Below, piece by piece: positions 1 to 10,064 of a stretch of DNA of 64,000 bases. The notes under the pieces are model-generated. The model saw nothing but the letters and a program-made list of their open reading frames with translations. It made no database searches and had not been told where the DNA came from. The stretch is taken from the NCBI RefSeq assembly GCF_000764205.1, contig NZ_JQDZ01000018.1:61994-125993 (forward strand), read 5' to 3'. The DNA is from Thalassotalea sp. ND16A (GTDB lineage Bacteria; Pseudomonadota; Gammaproteobacteria; Enterobacterales; Alteromonadaceae). Every line of letters begins with the position of its first letter. Position 1 is the first letter of the stretch. A program made the translations under genes and the position numbers.

Positions 1-36
1 CCGCAATAAAAGCCGCACAATTTTGGTAAATTTGAT

Positions 37-68
37 CCGTCAAAGTCGCTCATAGGCGATTTTGACGG
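37..68 (-). terminator. Hairpin downstream of the GntR regulator gene
   Basis: A 13-bp inverted repeat with one G/A mismatch (a G-U pair in RNA) and a 6-base loop lies about 30 bases past the regulator stop codon. No clear T-run follows on the minus strand, so termination is only likely. Confidence 0.4.
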
Positions 69-98
69 ACGATTAAAAAAGAATCAGCAAACTTGATA

Positions 99-845
99 TC
101 AACTACTTTCAACTGCAATCTCTATCGCACTATGGACCCAATATTCAATATTATAATCGACTAAACTAGCGTCTGCACTAAACCGTTTTCGGATGATTTT
201 CAAGCACGATGCACCACTATTAAGCTGTAGATGTTGCGCTTTATTTTCAGGTAAAGTAGTCACTGATATGGTACTGCTTTCTTTTGTCACTTCAATACCG
301 TAATCATTAGTAAAAATAGTTGTAATTGACCCTTCAAGCGCTTTATCATCCAAGCCATGAAATTGCTCTACTTGGCAATAAATCTCTTCGACCATAACAG
401 GTCTGTCATCGAGCGAGCGTACTCGACAAATCTCATAAAGAGACGGTGAAGTTGAGTCGCGACTAAAAGCCAGGCTAATATCATTGGTCAAATTTATTTT
501 TTTGATTGAAATCAATTGAGTACGAGCAATAAAATGATGTTCTTGAGCTAATTGATAAAAGTTTACTTTTTGGATTGGATCCCATTGCAGGCGTGGCGGA
601 CAAATGAACCAGCCCTTGCGCTTAAGTCGATAAATCATACCTTCAGCTTCTAAGCTAATTAATGCTTCTCGGACAGTAATACGTGTTGATTTAAAGGTAT
701 CAACCAATTCTCGCTCAGAGGGCAATTTTTTCGTTTTGGGTTGTTGAGCAATCAACGTAAAAAGGTATTGTCTTATTTCTAGGTAAAGTAACATTTTTTT
801 TCTATTCTCAATTGAAAATGCAGTTGCGGTGTTTTTACTTGCCAA
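99..845 (-). CDS. GntR-family regulator with UTRA domain, PhnR-like
   Basis: A 248-residue GntR/HutC-type repressor. Residues ~20-85 form the winged helix-turn-helix (KLPSERELVDTFKSTRITVR, then EALISLEAEGMIYR); residues ~105-245 look like the UTRA ligand-binding domain. The full frame begins with TTG at 845 and has no good ribosome site. An ATG at residue 18 (position 794) gives a more typical GntR N-terminus, so that start is quite possible. It is the last gene of the phosphonate operon, after phnX and an FAD oxidoreductase on the same strand, so it probably senses a phosphonate or a breakdown product. The perfect palindrome CTGGTCTAGACCAG before the first gene of the operon is the kind of site HutC-type regulators bind. 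The family call is secure; the ligand is inferred from context. Confidence 0.88.
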   Translation of the reverse strand: MASKNTATAFSIENRKKMLLYLEIRQYLFTLIAQQPKTKKLPSERELVDTFKSTRITVREALISLEAEGMIYRLKRKGWFICPPRLQWDPIQKVNFYQLAQEHHFIARTQLISIKKINLTNDISLAFSRDSTSPSLYEICRVRSLDDRPVMVEEIYCQVEQFHGLDDKALEGSITTIFTNDYGIEVTKESSTISVTTLPENKAQHLQLNSGASCLKIIRKRFSADASLVDYNIEYWVHSAIEIAVESS

Positions 846-848
846 ATA

Positions 849-950
849 TCATTTTGCCAAAACATGATAACGCATCGGCGGATAAACGCTAGCGCGAAAT
901 CCTTGTTGCGCCAACCAATCGGCACCAATATCGGCATGCAATATGTGACC
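849..950 (-). other. Possible C-terminal gene remnant
   Basis: Between the FAD oxidoreductase and the regulator one minus-strand frame runs from just after a TAG to a TGA and reads like a protein C-terminus of about 33 residues, including ADIGADWLAQQGF and PPMRYHVLAK. It has no start codon of its own. It may be what is left of a deleted operon gene. I do not recognise the family, and it could be chance. Confidence 0.2.
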
Positions 951-969
951 CTACCCTCAATGACAGCCA

Positions 970-2364
970 TTATTTATCCGCCTTACCTGCGGCAGCGGCA
1001 AATTTTGACATTTGCCGATCCAGCCATAATGAAGATCGCCCTTGATCTTCAGCACGCTCTTTCCTAAGCACAGAGTGTTTCACTAGGTTGGCACCAAGGT
1101 AACGAATAGGCTCTGGCGGAAATCGACCTAGTGGACCTTTGGCCATAGGTGATTGGGTCCAGGCATTATCCAATGACAAAGCCATTGAGGATAAAATATC
1201 GCCCCCTAAAAAGCTCTGTACCACCCCATTCCCCGAATAACCTAAGCCATAAAATACATTGTTATCTGCTGATAAACTACCAAAAAATGGTAGCCCTGTG
1301 GTTGAACGATCCGAAGCCCCGGTCCACGTTCTTTCTACCGCATTAGGTAATGTTGGAAAAAAACGCGTGAAGGCTTGCTCTAGCATGGGTCGATACTGAC
1401 TTGGTTGCTCAAAGGCAGGTAACATGCGATTGTTAAAAGCAAACATGTTTCCGCCTTTTCCTAACATTAAACGCCCGTCCTGAGTCGTTCGATAATAATG
1501 AACAAATATACGAGAATCAGCAATGGCCTTGCCATGAACCAAGCCTATATCTTCCAGCAGTTCCGGCATAGGTTGAGTGATCAGCATATCAGAAGAGACT
1601 AAAGTGATATGACGATTAAAACGTTTAAAGTGCTTGCCCATCCACGCATTAATGGCAAAAACAACTTTTTTGGCGATGATTTTGGCAGCATTGGTTTTAA
1701 TAATGGCTAATTCGCCATACTGAATATCTTGATATTCAGTATGCTGAAATATTTCAATGCCTATTGATAAGGCATGCTTAACCAAGCCTAATACTAATTT
1801 CCCTGGGTGCACCGATCCACCAGCATGGCTAGCAATGCCGGCTAAATTAGCCGAAGATCCGCTCTGCTTAATGACCTGCTCGGTACTTAATTGTTGCCAA
1901 TTATTAATGCCATGTTGGCTGAGTAAATCTATTGGTTGGGTTAGAGAGCGTGCTTGTGGTTGATTCGTTGCAGTATAAATACAGCCATCAACCTTTACCT
2001 CGGCATCAATGTGATTGTGTTGACAAAACGAAGCAATATCATCAACCGCTTGTTCCGAAGCTTGCACTAGCCGGATAGCTTCGGCAAGACCAAAAAAGCG
2101 GATTAACGATTGGAACTTAGTGGCAAAAGTAAGCATGCAACCACCGTTACGGCCCGAAGCGCCTTGCCCACACACTCCTTTTTCAATGAGCACCACTCGT
2201 TGTTCGGGCGCTTGTTGCTTGATTTTGATCGCTGTCCATAACCCGGTATAGCCGCCGCCAACAATACAGACATCTGCCGATATATTCTTGTTAAGTTTTG
2301 CGATTTCAGGCAGTTCTACACTTTTCAACGCTTGCTCAAACCAAAATGGCTGGATTAAACTCAT
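970..2364 (-). CDS. FAD-dependent oxidoreductase (DAO family), phosphonate-associated
   Basis: A 464-residue DAO/glycine-oxidase-type flavoenzyme. The FAD-binding Rossmann motif is at residues ~33-45 ([13 protein letters not shown]), followed by an acidic residue in VVLIEKG and the GASGRNGG loop typical of the family. The C-terminal half has [16 protein letters not shown] and GYSGNGV, which close the FAD site. Its ATG overlaps the phnX stop by 4 bases (ATGA), so the two are translationally coupled. Related flavoenzymes in phosphonate clusters oxidise 2-aminoethylphosphonate or its N-methyl form to phosphonoacetaldehyde, the PhnX substrate. No phnW transaminase is present here, so this enzyme probably supplies phosphonoacetaldehyde. 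The fold is certain; the exact substrate is inferred. Confidence 0.85.
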   Translation of the reverse strand: MSLIQPFWFEQALKSVELPEIAKLNKNISADVCIVGGGYTGLWTAIKIKQQAPEQRVVLIEKGVCGQGASGRNGGCMLTFATKFQSLIRFFGLAEAIRLVQASEQAVDDIASFCQHNHIDAEVKVDGCIYTATNQPQARSLTQPIDLLSQHGINNWQQLSTEQVIKQSGSSANLAGIASHAGGSVHPGKLVLGLVKHALSIGIEIFQHTEYQDIQYGELAIIKTNAAKIIAKKVVFAINAWMGKHFKRFNRHITLVSSDMLITQPMPELLEDIGLVHGKAIADSRIFVHYYRTTQDGRLMLGKGGNMFAFNNRMLPAFEQPSQYRPMLEQAFTRFFPTLPNAVERTWTGASDRSTTGLPFFGSLSADNNVFYGLGYSGNGVVQSFLGGDILSSMALSLDNAWTQSPMAKGPLGRFPPEPIRYLGANLVKHSVLRKERAEDQGRSSLWLDRQMSKFAAAAGKADK

Positions 2365-3170
2365 GGTCGCTGATTTCTCGCTCTGGCGGCCTGTATTGAT
2401 TGTACCGCGGGTAACGCATCCGCGAGAGAATCAACGACATAATGAGCTCCCGCTTGATATAGCGTATCGTATGCTTTTTCTTTTGCTATTTTTTGCTGTG
2501 CTGACGATAAATTTAACCACTCTTGTTCGGTTAAACCTACTGAGTTCCCGGTGATGGCTATGCCCACTGTCCACATGCCCGCAGTAAGCCCTTCCGTAAT
2601 GCCAGGGGCAGAATCATCAAACTTGATGCAATTGGCCACATTCGTAATGCCAAGTTGCTGAACATTTTGCAGTGCCATCCAAGGACCCGGTCGAGAGCCT
2701 GCAGCGATATCATCGCTAGCCACCCAACAGTCAGGCTTGTAACCATAATTAGCAGCAGCAGGCACAAGGATTTCCATGACTTCGCGAGGATAGCCTGAAC
2801 AAGAGCCTATTTTGATGCCTTGGCCTTTTAACCGGGCTAAGGTATCAAGCACACCGGCAATTGGTTTCGCATGCTCTGCCACTTTAGCCTTTTGTAACGG
2901 CATAAAAGTTCGGTAAATTTCATCAACCACATCATCGGTCATGACATTACCAAACTGTTTTTGCCATCGAGCACTTACTTCCGGTAATTGCCCTAGTGTT
3001 TTGATATGATCCCATTTTCCCATGCCCATAGGCACTCTTGCCTCAGCAAGGGATATGTCAAAGTTATACGCTTGTTTTAATGCTTCAACAAAAATAGTTG
3101 TTGGGGCTACTGAACCAAAATCAACGACAGTACCGGCCCAATCTAAAATAACAGCTTCAATTTGCTGCAT
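2361..3170 (-). CDS. phnX: Phosphonoacetaldehyde hydrolase (phosphonatase)
   Basis: A 269-residue HAD-superfamily C-P bond hydrolase that splits phosphonoacetaldehyde into acetaldehyde and phosphate. The nucleophile motif [12 protein letters not shown] holds Asp10; the cap domain has MGMGKWDHI, whose Lys52 is the Schiff-base lysine diagnostic of phosphonatase. Motif II is [10 protein letters not shown], and the later acidic motif is [10 protein letters not shown]. Length is normal for the family. It lies between the MFS transporter gene (28 bases upstream) and the FAD oxidoreductase (4-base overlap) and is the central catabolic step of the operon. Confidence 0.96.
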   Translation of the reverse strand: MQQIEAVILDWAGTVVDFGSVAPTTIFVEALKQAYNFDISLAEARVPMGMGKWDHIKTLGQLPEVSARWQKQFGNVMTDDVVDEIYRTFMPLQKAKVAEHAKPIAGVLDTLARLKGQGIKIGSCSGYPREVMEILVPAAANYGYKPDCWVASDDIAAGSRPGPWMALQNVQQLGITNVANCIKFDDSAPGITEGLTAGMWTVGIAITGNSVGLTEQEWLNLSSAQQKIAKEKAYDTLYQAGAHYVVDSLADALPAVQSIQAARARNQRP

Positions 3171-3198
3171 GGTAAATCTCCTAATAATAGATAAAAAT

Positions 3199-4521
3199 TT
3201 ATTGCAAAATCGGCTTTGATGTATTCAGCTTCATTGGTGCAGTATGTTGACCAACACGCAATTTATAACTGAAATATAGCACCGACGAAATAACTAAAAA
3301 ACCACCCGAAATCGCTACGAAGTAGCAAAGGTGCATAAAAAACTGTAACCAACTAACATCTGGGGATGCAAATGTGCGGTAAAGCAAAATACTGACACTG
3401 CCCAAATAACCAGCCGAGTCGGCTAAATAAAGTAAAAAACCGGCATTGGCGGTAGAGCCAACGGCTGAAATCATGCGGTCGAAGAGAAAACAATTGTAAG
3501 GGATATAAGCGGTATAAAGCCCAGCCCCTAACCAAACCATCCAAGTTTTACCGTCAAGCCATTGTTGTTCAAAAGCAAAGGTGGCTCCGCCAAGCAAGCA
3601 ACAACCAAAGAGGATAAAGCCATGATTGCTTAGAAAAGCTTTCCTATTATTTTTTATCATCACCATAGCACCAAGCACCACGAGTACAACTAGAGCGATT
3701 CGAATACCCGCATAGGCGAATATTGACGGCTCTTCACCGTGCCCGAGTGCTTGCCAAATTTCTGATGAAAAGTTATCACGAAAATCTCTTAACCCGGTAA
3801 AGAGTAAAAAACTTGAAATTAACAATAAAATACCTGGATAAAAACGTTTAAAAAAGGCCCAGCGCTGTGCCCCATTCATCGGTTCTCTTTTATGTCTGGC
3901 TGCGTTATCTGCTGCTGATGGAGGGGGAATTTGAGCCAAGAAAAATACTGATAAGGTAAAAGGAATAATGAAAATTGCCCCAGTAGCTACCGGCATCCAA
4001 TACTCTGGTACAGAAAAATCAAGGATTAACCACTGCCCAACGGTTCGCACCAAACCTGACGCGACAATAAAAGTAATACTCAATACAGCACCCAATATTT
4101 CGGAGGTTTGTCGGCCTTCTAAAAAACTAAAAACAATGCCCCAAATCATGCCTAAGGGAATACCGTTTAGAAACATCATTAATGGTTTCCATGGTTCAGG
4201 AACTACGGCAAACAGTAATAATGCTAGTTCAGCGGCCAAAATTAATCCGAGTAAAATACCAATACGTTTATTCGCAGTTAATTCGGAGATAACTTTTATA
4301 CCGATAAATTTTGATAATAAATAGCCTAATACTTGAGCGAGTACTATCGCTATTTTAAAATCTAATAAAGCCAAGATCTCGGGTGCATTTTGATAACTCG
4401 CTACCACAAACGGCTTTCGGTATGCATACATACAAAAGTAAGTCATAAATGCCGCAGAAGATGCGTAAATGACAAAAATAAGGGTATGGCAACGCTGTAA
4501 GAAATTCTTCAACAAAGACAT
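3199..4521 (-). CDS. MFS-type transporter of the DUF5690 family
   Basis: A 440-residue integral membrane protein with about 12 predicted helices and a charged central loop near residues 200-220. It begins with a short basic N-terminus and the segment [18 protein letters not shown], like glycerol-3-phosphate/hexose-phosphate antiporter relatives. The sequence resembles the DUF5690 branch of the major facilitator superfamily. It sits between the TonB receptor and phnX, so import of an organophosphonate across the inner membrane is the natural reading, in place of an ABC (PhnSTUV-type) system. Substrate and direction are inferred from the operon. Confidence 0.82.
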   Translation of the reverse strand: MSLLKNFLQRCHTLIFVIYASSAAFMTYFCMYAYRKPFVVASYQNAPEILALLDFKIAIVLAQVLGYLLSKFIGIKVISELTANKRIGILLGLILAAELALLLFAVVPEPWKPLMMFLNGIPLGMIWGIVFSFLEGRQTSEILGAVLSITFIVASGLVRTVGQWLILDFSVPEYWMPVATGAIFIIPFTLSVFFLAQIPPPSAADNAARHKREPMNGAQRWAFFKRFYPGILLLISSFLLFTGLRDFRDNFSSEIWQALGHGEEPSIFAYAGIRIALVVLVVLGAMVMIKNNRKAFLSNHGFILFGCCLLGGATFAFEQQWLDGKTWMVWLGAGLYTAYIPYNCFLFDRMISAVGSTANAGFLLYLADSAGYLGSVSILLYRTFASPDVSWLQFFMHLCYFVAISGGFLVISSVLYFSYKLRVGQHTAPMKLNTSKPILQ

Positions 4522-4571
4522 TGTTCATTTACCTAAAGAAATAAAAATATTGAATTTGAATATGAATATGA

Positions 4572-4597
4572 ATATGGGAAGGTTACCCTTCCCATAT
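4572..4597 (-). terminator. Strong intercistronic hairpin between TonB receptor and MFS genes
   Basis: A perfect inverted repeat with 11-bp arms (ATATGGGAAGG) and a TTAC loop, 11 bases after the receptor stop codon. An AT-rich but not pure-T stretch follows on the minus strand. It may terminate part of the transcripts or protect the receptor mRNA 3' end. Confidence 0.6.
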
Positions 4598-4607
4598 GAC
4601 CGAACAA

Positions 4608-7448
4608 TTAATAGAAATCGTATTTAATGCCGATTTGTCCTTTAATACCGTAGTATTCGATTTGGTTTGGACGTTGTTCTGAACCGGTAAAATACTGTAA
4701 TGGTTCATCGGTTAAATTGTTCAATTCAATATAAATCATGGCATTGTCGTTAATGTAGTATGAGGCACTGGCATCGACACTGGTATAATCGCCATAGTAA
4801 GTATCTAAATCACTATTACTGCCATGGTCTTCGATATATTGGCCTTTATGATTAACCGCGATTCGCGCAGCAAAATCTCCGTTGTCGTAATACATAGCGG
4901 CGTTGTAAAGTTCGTCTGCTTGTCTGGAAATGGTCACTTTATCACTACGCCCCGGTATATCCATTTCCGAATCCATTAAGGTGAAATTAAAGCTAAAACC
5001 AAAGTCTTTAAGCTCATCACTAATAAAGCTAAGATTGGTATTCGTCGCAAACTCTATGCCATGCAGCCAGGCATCATCGCCGTTCAATGGGCTTTTGACC
5101 GTAACTGATTGATCACGATAGCTGCCTTGGTATGTTTGTGAAAAAACCGGGTCAATAATTTGCTTATAAAAGTAGCCTACCGAAATAACACCGGCATCAT
5201 CAAAGTACTGCTCAAACATTAAATCGAAGTTATTAGAGTAGGTTGGCTCTAGTTCTGGGTTCCCTGACTTTAGTAGGTTTTCCATTTCAAGATAGGTGGC
5301 ACCGGGCGATAACTGACCAAAGTCGGGTCTAGCAAAAGTCCGTGTTAATGCTAAACGAACATTACTCATATCCGTTATATGATAAGTCGCATGCAATGAC
5401 GGGAGAATTGACCAGTAATCTTTACTGCCTTGCTCTTGTTCAACTGACATACCATCATCATTTTCTACTGCAACAAAACCATCAACGTCTGTTTTTGTTT
5501 GTGTTGCCCGTAAACCACCTAGTATTGTCCACTTATCTGACGGTTTATAAGTTGCCATACCGTATAAAGATAAATGTGTTTCTTCTAAATCGAAGTTACG
5601 ACTTAAACCACCACCATTTTCAACGACTTCAGAATCACCATCTAAAAAGCTTAGTTTATGATTGTTTTCATCCCACCAACGTTTCAAATCATTCACCGGG
5701 ATCACTTGTGAAAATATCGATTGATAATCGATAGCAAAATTGTCTAAGTAATCACTACGCCCTGGTTGATCAGTAAGAGAAACCCCTAAATCATTCGCGA
5801 CTTGTGCTAGTGTTGGTGTCGGCCCATACAAGTCTTCATTCCAACCATAGAATTTGTCGTAAAAACTCGCGTTTCTCTCTTTACTACGATATTTAGCCCC
5901 GGCTTTTAACTCTAGTTTTTCATTATATGAGTGGATTACATCAAACTGTGCAACAATTTTGTCGCGCTCTTTAATATCAATACCATAAAGCTCAACATCG
6001 GCTAAAACTGCCTGGGTAGGATCCATAGACCAATCACTTGGTAAATGAGTGCCTATCTCAAATGCAGGATCAGTACCGCCATCAATGGTGTTGTAGATCA
6101 AACCTGTACCTTGATCAACACCATTTCGAACACCAACATCACCATCAAAATCAACCCCTTGCTTGAACTTTACGACGTAGTAAGCGTTGTCTTCTCCATT
6201 GGGAATGTCGCCATACTCAAATTGATTCTGATAGGTACTCAACTTCCATTCAAGGCGAGTGTTAAAATCAATGTCGTACTCGCCACCAAATTCGAAACCG
6301 TGCATTTCAGTGATCAATTCATTGTAAATGTGTTGAAGTTCTACCCGATTTTTGTTGTACCTTACCCGATGCTTATAATGAGTTTCTTCATCACTTAACG
6401 TGCCATACATAGCTTTGGCATAGATTAAACCGTTGTCGAGTAAATATTCTCCAGCCATATTTAGACCATAAGTACTACGAGTTCCGGTATAGTCTCTTAA
6501 TTCTAAACGATGCACACCTGCAACACCGTCATCATCAATTGCACGTCGTGGCTCATAGTTATCTGTTGCCCAATCGCGAACCCACGCGCTACCATTAATT
6601 AAAAAACCAAATCTTCCGTCTTCTGATCGGTCGCCATAGAGTACATTGAAAGAGGTACTGCCATCTTCCGCTTTTTCTGAGGCACCTAAACCAAGGTTTA
6701 CAGACAATATTTTTTCATCTGGTGCACGACGAGTGGTAAAGTTGATATTGCCACCAATCGCATCCCCTTCCATATCCGGGGTGATCGCTTTTGAAACCTC
6801 AACCAATTCAATCATATCCGTAGGAAAAAAATCAAAAGCAACGGCGCGGCTGGTCGTTTCTTCTTCCGCCGTAGGCAGTCGGTCACCATTTATTGAGGTA
6901 GAATTCCATTGAGCCGGTAAGCCCCGAACAGCTACGAATCGGCCTTCACCCTGGTCGCGTTCAATCGAAACACCTGGCATGCGCTGTACCGCTTCGGCGG
7001 CATTTCTATCCGGCAGCTTGCCAATACCATCCGCCGAGAGAAAGTTCTTAATATTATTTGATTCTTTTTGCATATTCATCGCCAGCATAGCTCCGCGACG
7101 CATGTAGCCAACTGCTACGACTTCTTCCATCGTTTCTTGGCTTACATTAAGTAACAAATCTCCCAATTCAACAATTTGATTGTCAACGACTTCTATATCA
7201 AAATCTGCTGAAGGGTAGCCTAAATACTCGATGCGAATTGTTTGTTTACCCGCGGGTAAATGAGTTAGCGTAAACTGCCCTTTATGGTTGGTTGCTGTCT
7301 GTGATTCACCCCCGACTAAAATAACTTTAGCACCCGATAAATTGCCCGTTTTATCACTGACTAAACCAGAAATAGAACCATCTGCAAATGTGTTAAAGCT
7401 ACATAGTGCCAGCAAGGCCGCAGCAATTGGTGTTAACTTTGTCATCAT
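4608..7448 (-). CDS. TonB-dependent outer-membrane receptor, phosphonate operon
   Basis: A 946-residue receptor. The first ~22 residues are a signal peptide ending near FADG. Residues ~25-105 form a carboxypeptidase-regulatory-like beta domain. A plug domain follows with FLSADGIGKLPDRNAAEAVQ, RMPGVSIERDQGEG and FVAVRGLPAQWNSTSING, typical of the large TonB-Xanth-Caul type receptors. The remainder is a beta barrel ending in an aromatic residue (KYDFY). It is the first gene of the leftward operon, behind the palindromic operator, so it probably imports a phosphonate or a larger phosphonate-bearing molecule. Ligand assignment is inferred from neighbours. Confidence 0.9.
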   Translation of the reverse strand: MMTKLTPIAAALLALCSFNTFADGSISGLVSDKTGNLSGAKVILVGGESQTATNHKGQFTLTHLPAGKQTIRIEYLGYPSADFDIEVVDNQIVELGDLLLNVSQETMEEVVAVGYMRRGAMLAMNMQKESNNIKNFLSADGIGKLPDRNAAEAVQRMPGVSIERDQGEGRFVAVRGLPAQWNSTSINGDRLPTAEEETTSRAVAFDFFPTDMIELVEVSKAITPDMEGDAIGGNINFTTRRAPDEKILSVNLGLGASEKAEDGSTSFNVLYGDRSEDGRFGFLINGSAWVRDWATDNYEPRRAIDDDGVAGVHRLELRDYTGTRSTYGLNMAGEYLLDNGLIYAKAMYGTLSDEETHYKHRVRYNKNRVELQHIYNELITEMHGFEFGGEYDIDFNTRLEWKLSTYQNQFEYGDIPNGEDNAYYVVKFKQGVDFDGDVGVRNGVDQGTGLIYNTIDGGTDPAFEIGTHLPSDWSMDPTQAVLADVELYGIDIKERDKIVAQFDVIHSYNEKLELKAGAKYRSKERNASFYDKFYGWNEDLYGPTPTLAQVANDLGVSLTDQPGRSDYLDNFAIDYQSIFSQVIPVNDLKRWWDENNHKLSFLDGDSEVVENGGGLSRNFDLEETHLSLYGMATYKPSDKWTILGGLRATQTKTDVDGFVAVENDDGMSVEQEQGSKDYWSILPSLHATYHITDMSNVRLALTRTFARPDFGQLSPGATYLEMENLLKSGNPELEPTYSNNFDLMFEQYFDDAGVISVGYFYKQIIDPVFSQTYQGSYRDQSVTVKSPLNGDDAWLHGIEFATNTNLSFISDELKDFGFSFNFTLMDSEMDIPGRSDKVTISRQADELYNAAMYYDNGDFAARIAVNHKGQYIEDHGSNSDLDTYYGDYTSVDASASYYINDNAMIYIELNNLTDEPLQYFTGSEQRPNQIEYYGIKGQIGIKYDFY

Positions 7449-7481
7449 ATCCCCTGAAAGTATTAATATTTAATCTAACTA

Positions 7482-7495
7482 CTGGTCTAGACCAG
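7482..7495. promoter_or_regulatory. Palindromic GntR/HutC-type operator
   Basis: The 14-bp perfect palindrome CTGGTCTAGACCAG lies 34 bases upstream of the TonB receptor start. It fits the GT-N-TA-N-AC operator pattern of HutC-subfamily GntR proteins, and such a regulator is the last gene of this operon. I saw no second copy in the operon. Confidence 0.75.
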
Positions 7496-7753
7496 ATTCA
7501 TGATTAAATTCTAAAACAGTTTTATGACATTAATATTTCAGAAAATTGAAGAGTTTAAGACAAAGCTTAGCAATGACTGATCTTTGCCGAATAATGTAGA
7601 CATATTTTAAAATGGTGAGACATGTGGAAATAGTGGATGAGGAACAGGCCTAACTTCGGTCATCATCGCAAACTCTGTATTAGCAGCGGACCGTGACCAA
7701 ACGGATTTACCGATTGTGGGCATTAGATAGGTATTTTCAGCTATTCCTCCATA
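7496..7753. other. Intergenic region without recognised gene
   Basis: The stretch between the operator and the isc terminator is AT-rich near the receptor side. I see no convincing reading frame, RNA gene or repeat in it; it presumably holds the promoter of the phosphonate operon. Confidence 0.5.
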
Positions 7754-7754
7754 A

Positions 7755-7794
7755 ACGAAAAAAGGGTAATAACATCAATCTGTTATTACCCTTT
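7755..7794 (-). terminator. Rho-independent terminator of the isc operon
   Basis: A perfect 14-bp inverted repeat (AAAGGGTAATAACA, 6-base loop) begins 24 bases after the fdx stop. On the minus strand the stem is continued by a run of Ts. No iscX gene lies between fdx and this hairpin. Confidence 0.88.
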
Positions 7795-7817
7795 CATTGA
7801 ATCAATTTAAAAGTCAA

Positions 7818-8156
7818 TTAATGATTTTCAGACACCATGTTGATGGTATATTTTGGTATTTCTACCACTAAATCTTCATCATTAACCACTGCCTGACAGC
7901 CCAAACGCGAGTCGGGTTCTAAGCCCCACGCTTTGTCGAGTAAATCGTCTTCGAGTTCATCGCTTTCTGCCAGCGAGTCAAAACCTTCGCGAATGATGAC
8001 ATGACAAGTGGTACATGCGCATACTTTTTCACAGGCGTGTTCTATGCCAATGTCATTTTTTAAGGCGACATTTAGCACACTTTCGCCCTTTTCTGCTTCT
8101 ACTACTAAGCCCTCTGGGCATAATTCTTCGTTAGGAAGAAAAATAATTTGTGGCAT
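7818..8156 (-). CDS. fdx: ISC-type [2Fe-2S] ferredoxin
   Basis: A 112-residue adrenodoxin-like ferredoxin that supplies electrons to IscS/IscU cluster assembly. The cluster ligands are visible as HACEKVCACTTCH (C-x5-C-x2-C) near residues 40-52 and the distant Cys in LGCQAVV. It is the last gene of the isc operon, 2 bases after the hscA stop, and is followed by the operon terminator. Length and motif spacing match Fdx of other gammaproteobacteria. Confidence 0.95.
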   Translation of the reverse strand: MPQIIFLPNEELCPEGLVVEAEKGESVLNVALKNDIGIEHACEKVCACTTCHVIIREGFDSLAESDELEDDLLDKAWGLEPDSRLGCQAVVNDEDLVVEIPKYTINMVSENH

Positions 8157-8158
8157 GG

Positions 8159-10024
8159 TTAAACCTCATCTACCGAGTGACCTGCAAGCGCGGTGCGAAT
8201 TGAAGAATCCATACGACGCTCGGCAAAGGTTGCTGTAACTTTATCAACCGCTTCAATTGCCTGTTCAATAGCAGCAATTTCGTCAGTTTGACTAATCGTT
8301 AATAAATTAGAAAGGGCAGTATTGATTGCTGCCAATTCGTCTGTTGTTAATAAACGTTCACCATCCTGGCTAATCGCTGCTGTAACGCCTTCAAACACAC
8401 GCGACGCTTCTACTTGCTGCTCTTTTAGCATCCGGGCGTTCATATCTTCTTTGGCATTACTCATTGAATCTTTTAACATGTTAATAATGTCATTTTCTTC
8501 AAGACCAAATGATGGTTTGACTTCAATGGAAGATTCAACGCCAGTGGATTTCTCCATCGCGCTTACACTCAATAAACCATCGGCATCCACTTTAAAGGTA
8601 ACGCGGATATGGGCGGCGCCAGCGGTCATTGCCGGAATGTTCCGCAGTTCAAAACGGGCCAGTGAACGACAATCTTCAACCAGTTCACGTTCACCCTGCA
8701 ATACATGAATTGCCATCGCCGTTTGGCCATCTTTAAAGGTGGTAAACTCTTGTGCCTTGGCAACAGGAATGGTGGTATTTCGGGCGATCACTTTTTCAAC
8801 CAGTCCACCCATGGTTTCTAAACCGAGTGACAGAGGGATAACATCGAGTAATAACATGTCGCTGTCTGGTTTATTACCCGCCAGCACATCGGCTTGAATG
8901 GCGGCGCCAATAGCAACCACTTTATCAGGGTCAATCGTGGTTAATGGCTGACGTTTAAAGTAATTTCCCACTTCGCTACGCACTAATGGCACTCTTGTAG
9001 AACCGCCGACCATAACGACTTCATGCACTTCATCAATGCCAACATCGGCATCTTTTAGTGAACGACGACAGGCACGAAGGGTTTTGGCGACTAACGGCTC
9101 GATCAATTGCTCAAAACTTTCACGAGTGATCGCACAACTAAATTCACTGCCATCTTCCAGGCTCAGACTCACCTTGGTATTGTCACTATCGGTTAACTGT
9201 TCTTTTACCGCACAAGCTTGTTGCAATATCTGACGTTCCATTGAGTTTGATAATGGCCGCACCAAACTGGCTTTTGCGAGAATATAGTCGACTAACGCCA
9301 AATCAAAATCATCACCACCTAAGGCGGAATCACCGCCGGTGGCCAACACTTCAAATACGCCTTTTGATAACCGTAATATCGAAATATCGAAGGTACCGCC
9401 ACCTAAGTCAAAAACCGCGACGATACCTTCCTGGCCACTGTCTAAACCGTAGGCTACGGCCGCAGCGGTTGGTTCATTCAGTAATCGTAACACGTTGACA
9501 CCAGCAATCGTCGCCGCATCTTTGGTGCTTTGCCGTTGCGCGTCATCGAAATATGCCGGCACGGTAATCACCACGCCTTCAAGATCGCCACCTAAAGATT
9601 GCTGCGCTCGTGCTACCAGGGTAGATAAGATTTCAGCCGATACTTGCACCGGGTTTTTCGCGCCTTTGCGTGTGTTGATTGACGGATGCGAGTCATCACC
9701 ACAAAACTGGTAAGCTAGTGTTGGATATTTATTATTGATATCGGTTAATGAACGCCCCATCAGGCGTTTCACCGAAACAATGGTATTTTCAGGATCGCTA
9801 ATCGACACATTTTTTGCAGCATTACCCACTAATGTGTCTTTCGCTTGATAACTGACAATGGATGGCAGAATATCTTGCCCATTGGAATCGGGTAAGGTTT
9901 CTGCTAACCCACTTTTCACACTCGCAACTAACGAGTTGGTGGTGCCTAAATCAATGCCTGCCGCTAAGCGGTGCTGATGAGGAACGGTACTTTGACCGGG
10001 TTCAGCAATTTGTAATAAAGCCAT
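8159..10024 (-). CDS. hscA: Fe-S assembly Hsp70-type chaperone HscA
   Basis: A 621-residue DnaK-family ATPase. The N-terminal half has [13 protein letters not shown] (phosphate 1), [17 protein letters not shown] [16 protein letters not shown] and [12 protein letters not shown] (phosphate 2), then [13 protein letters not shown]. The C-terminal substrate-binding domain starts near residue 390. HscA binds the LPPVK loop of IscU and, with HscB, drives release of its Fe-S cluster. It sits between hscB and fdx, the normal isc order. Confidence 0.96.
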   Translation of the reverse strand: MALLQIAEPGQSTVPHQHRLAAGIDLGTTNSLVASVKSGLAETLPDSNGQDILPSIVSYQAKDTLVGNAAKNVSISDPENTIVSVKRLMGRSLTDINNKYPTLAYQFCGDDSHPSINTRKGAKNPVQVSAEILSTLVARAQQSLGGDLEGVVITVPAYFDDAQRQSTKDAATIAGVNVLRLLNEPTAAAVAYGLDSGQEGIVAVFDLGGGTFDISILRLSKGVFEVLATGGDSALGGDDFDLALVDYILAKASLVRPLSNSMERQILQQACAVKEQLTDSDNTKVSLSLEDGSEFSCAITRESFEQLIEPLVAKTLRACRRSLKDADVGIDEVHEVVMVGGSTRVPLVRSEVGNYFKRQPLTTIDPDKVVAIGAAIQADVLAGNKPDSDMLLLDVIPLSLGLETMGGLVEKVIARNTTIPVAKAQEFTTFKDGQTAMAIHVLQGERELVEDCRSLARFELRNIPAMTAGAAHIRVTFKVDADGLLSVSAMEKSTGVESSIEVKPSFGLEENDIINMLKDSMSNAKEDMNARMLKEQQVEASRVFEGVTAAISQDGERLLTTDELAAINTALSNLLTISQTDEIAAIEQAIEAVDKVTATFAERRMDSSIRTALAGHSVDEV

Positions 10025-10064
10025 GGTATTTATCTATGTCGTAAAAATTTAAAGCAAGTTTAAG

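Noticed and set aside
779..970. 63-codon minus-strand frame between the FAD oxidoreductase and the regulator
   Set aside because: It overlaps the start of the regulator in another frame and has no ribosome site. A different frame in the same stretch looks more protein-like and is reported separately.
7496..7817. iscX at the end of the isc operon
   Set aside because: The terminator begins 24 bases after fdx, and no 60-70 codon acidic frame exists in the gap.
8322..9713. Several plus-strand frames within hscA
   Set aside because: All antisense to a highly conserved chaperone gene, without starts or recognisable domains.
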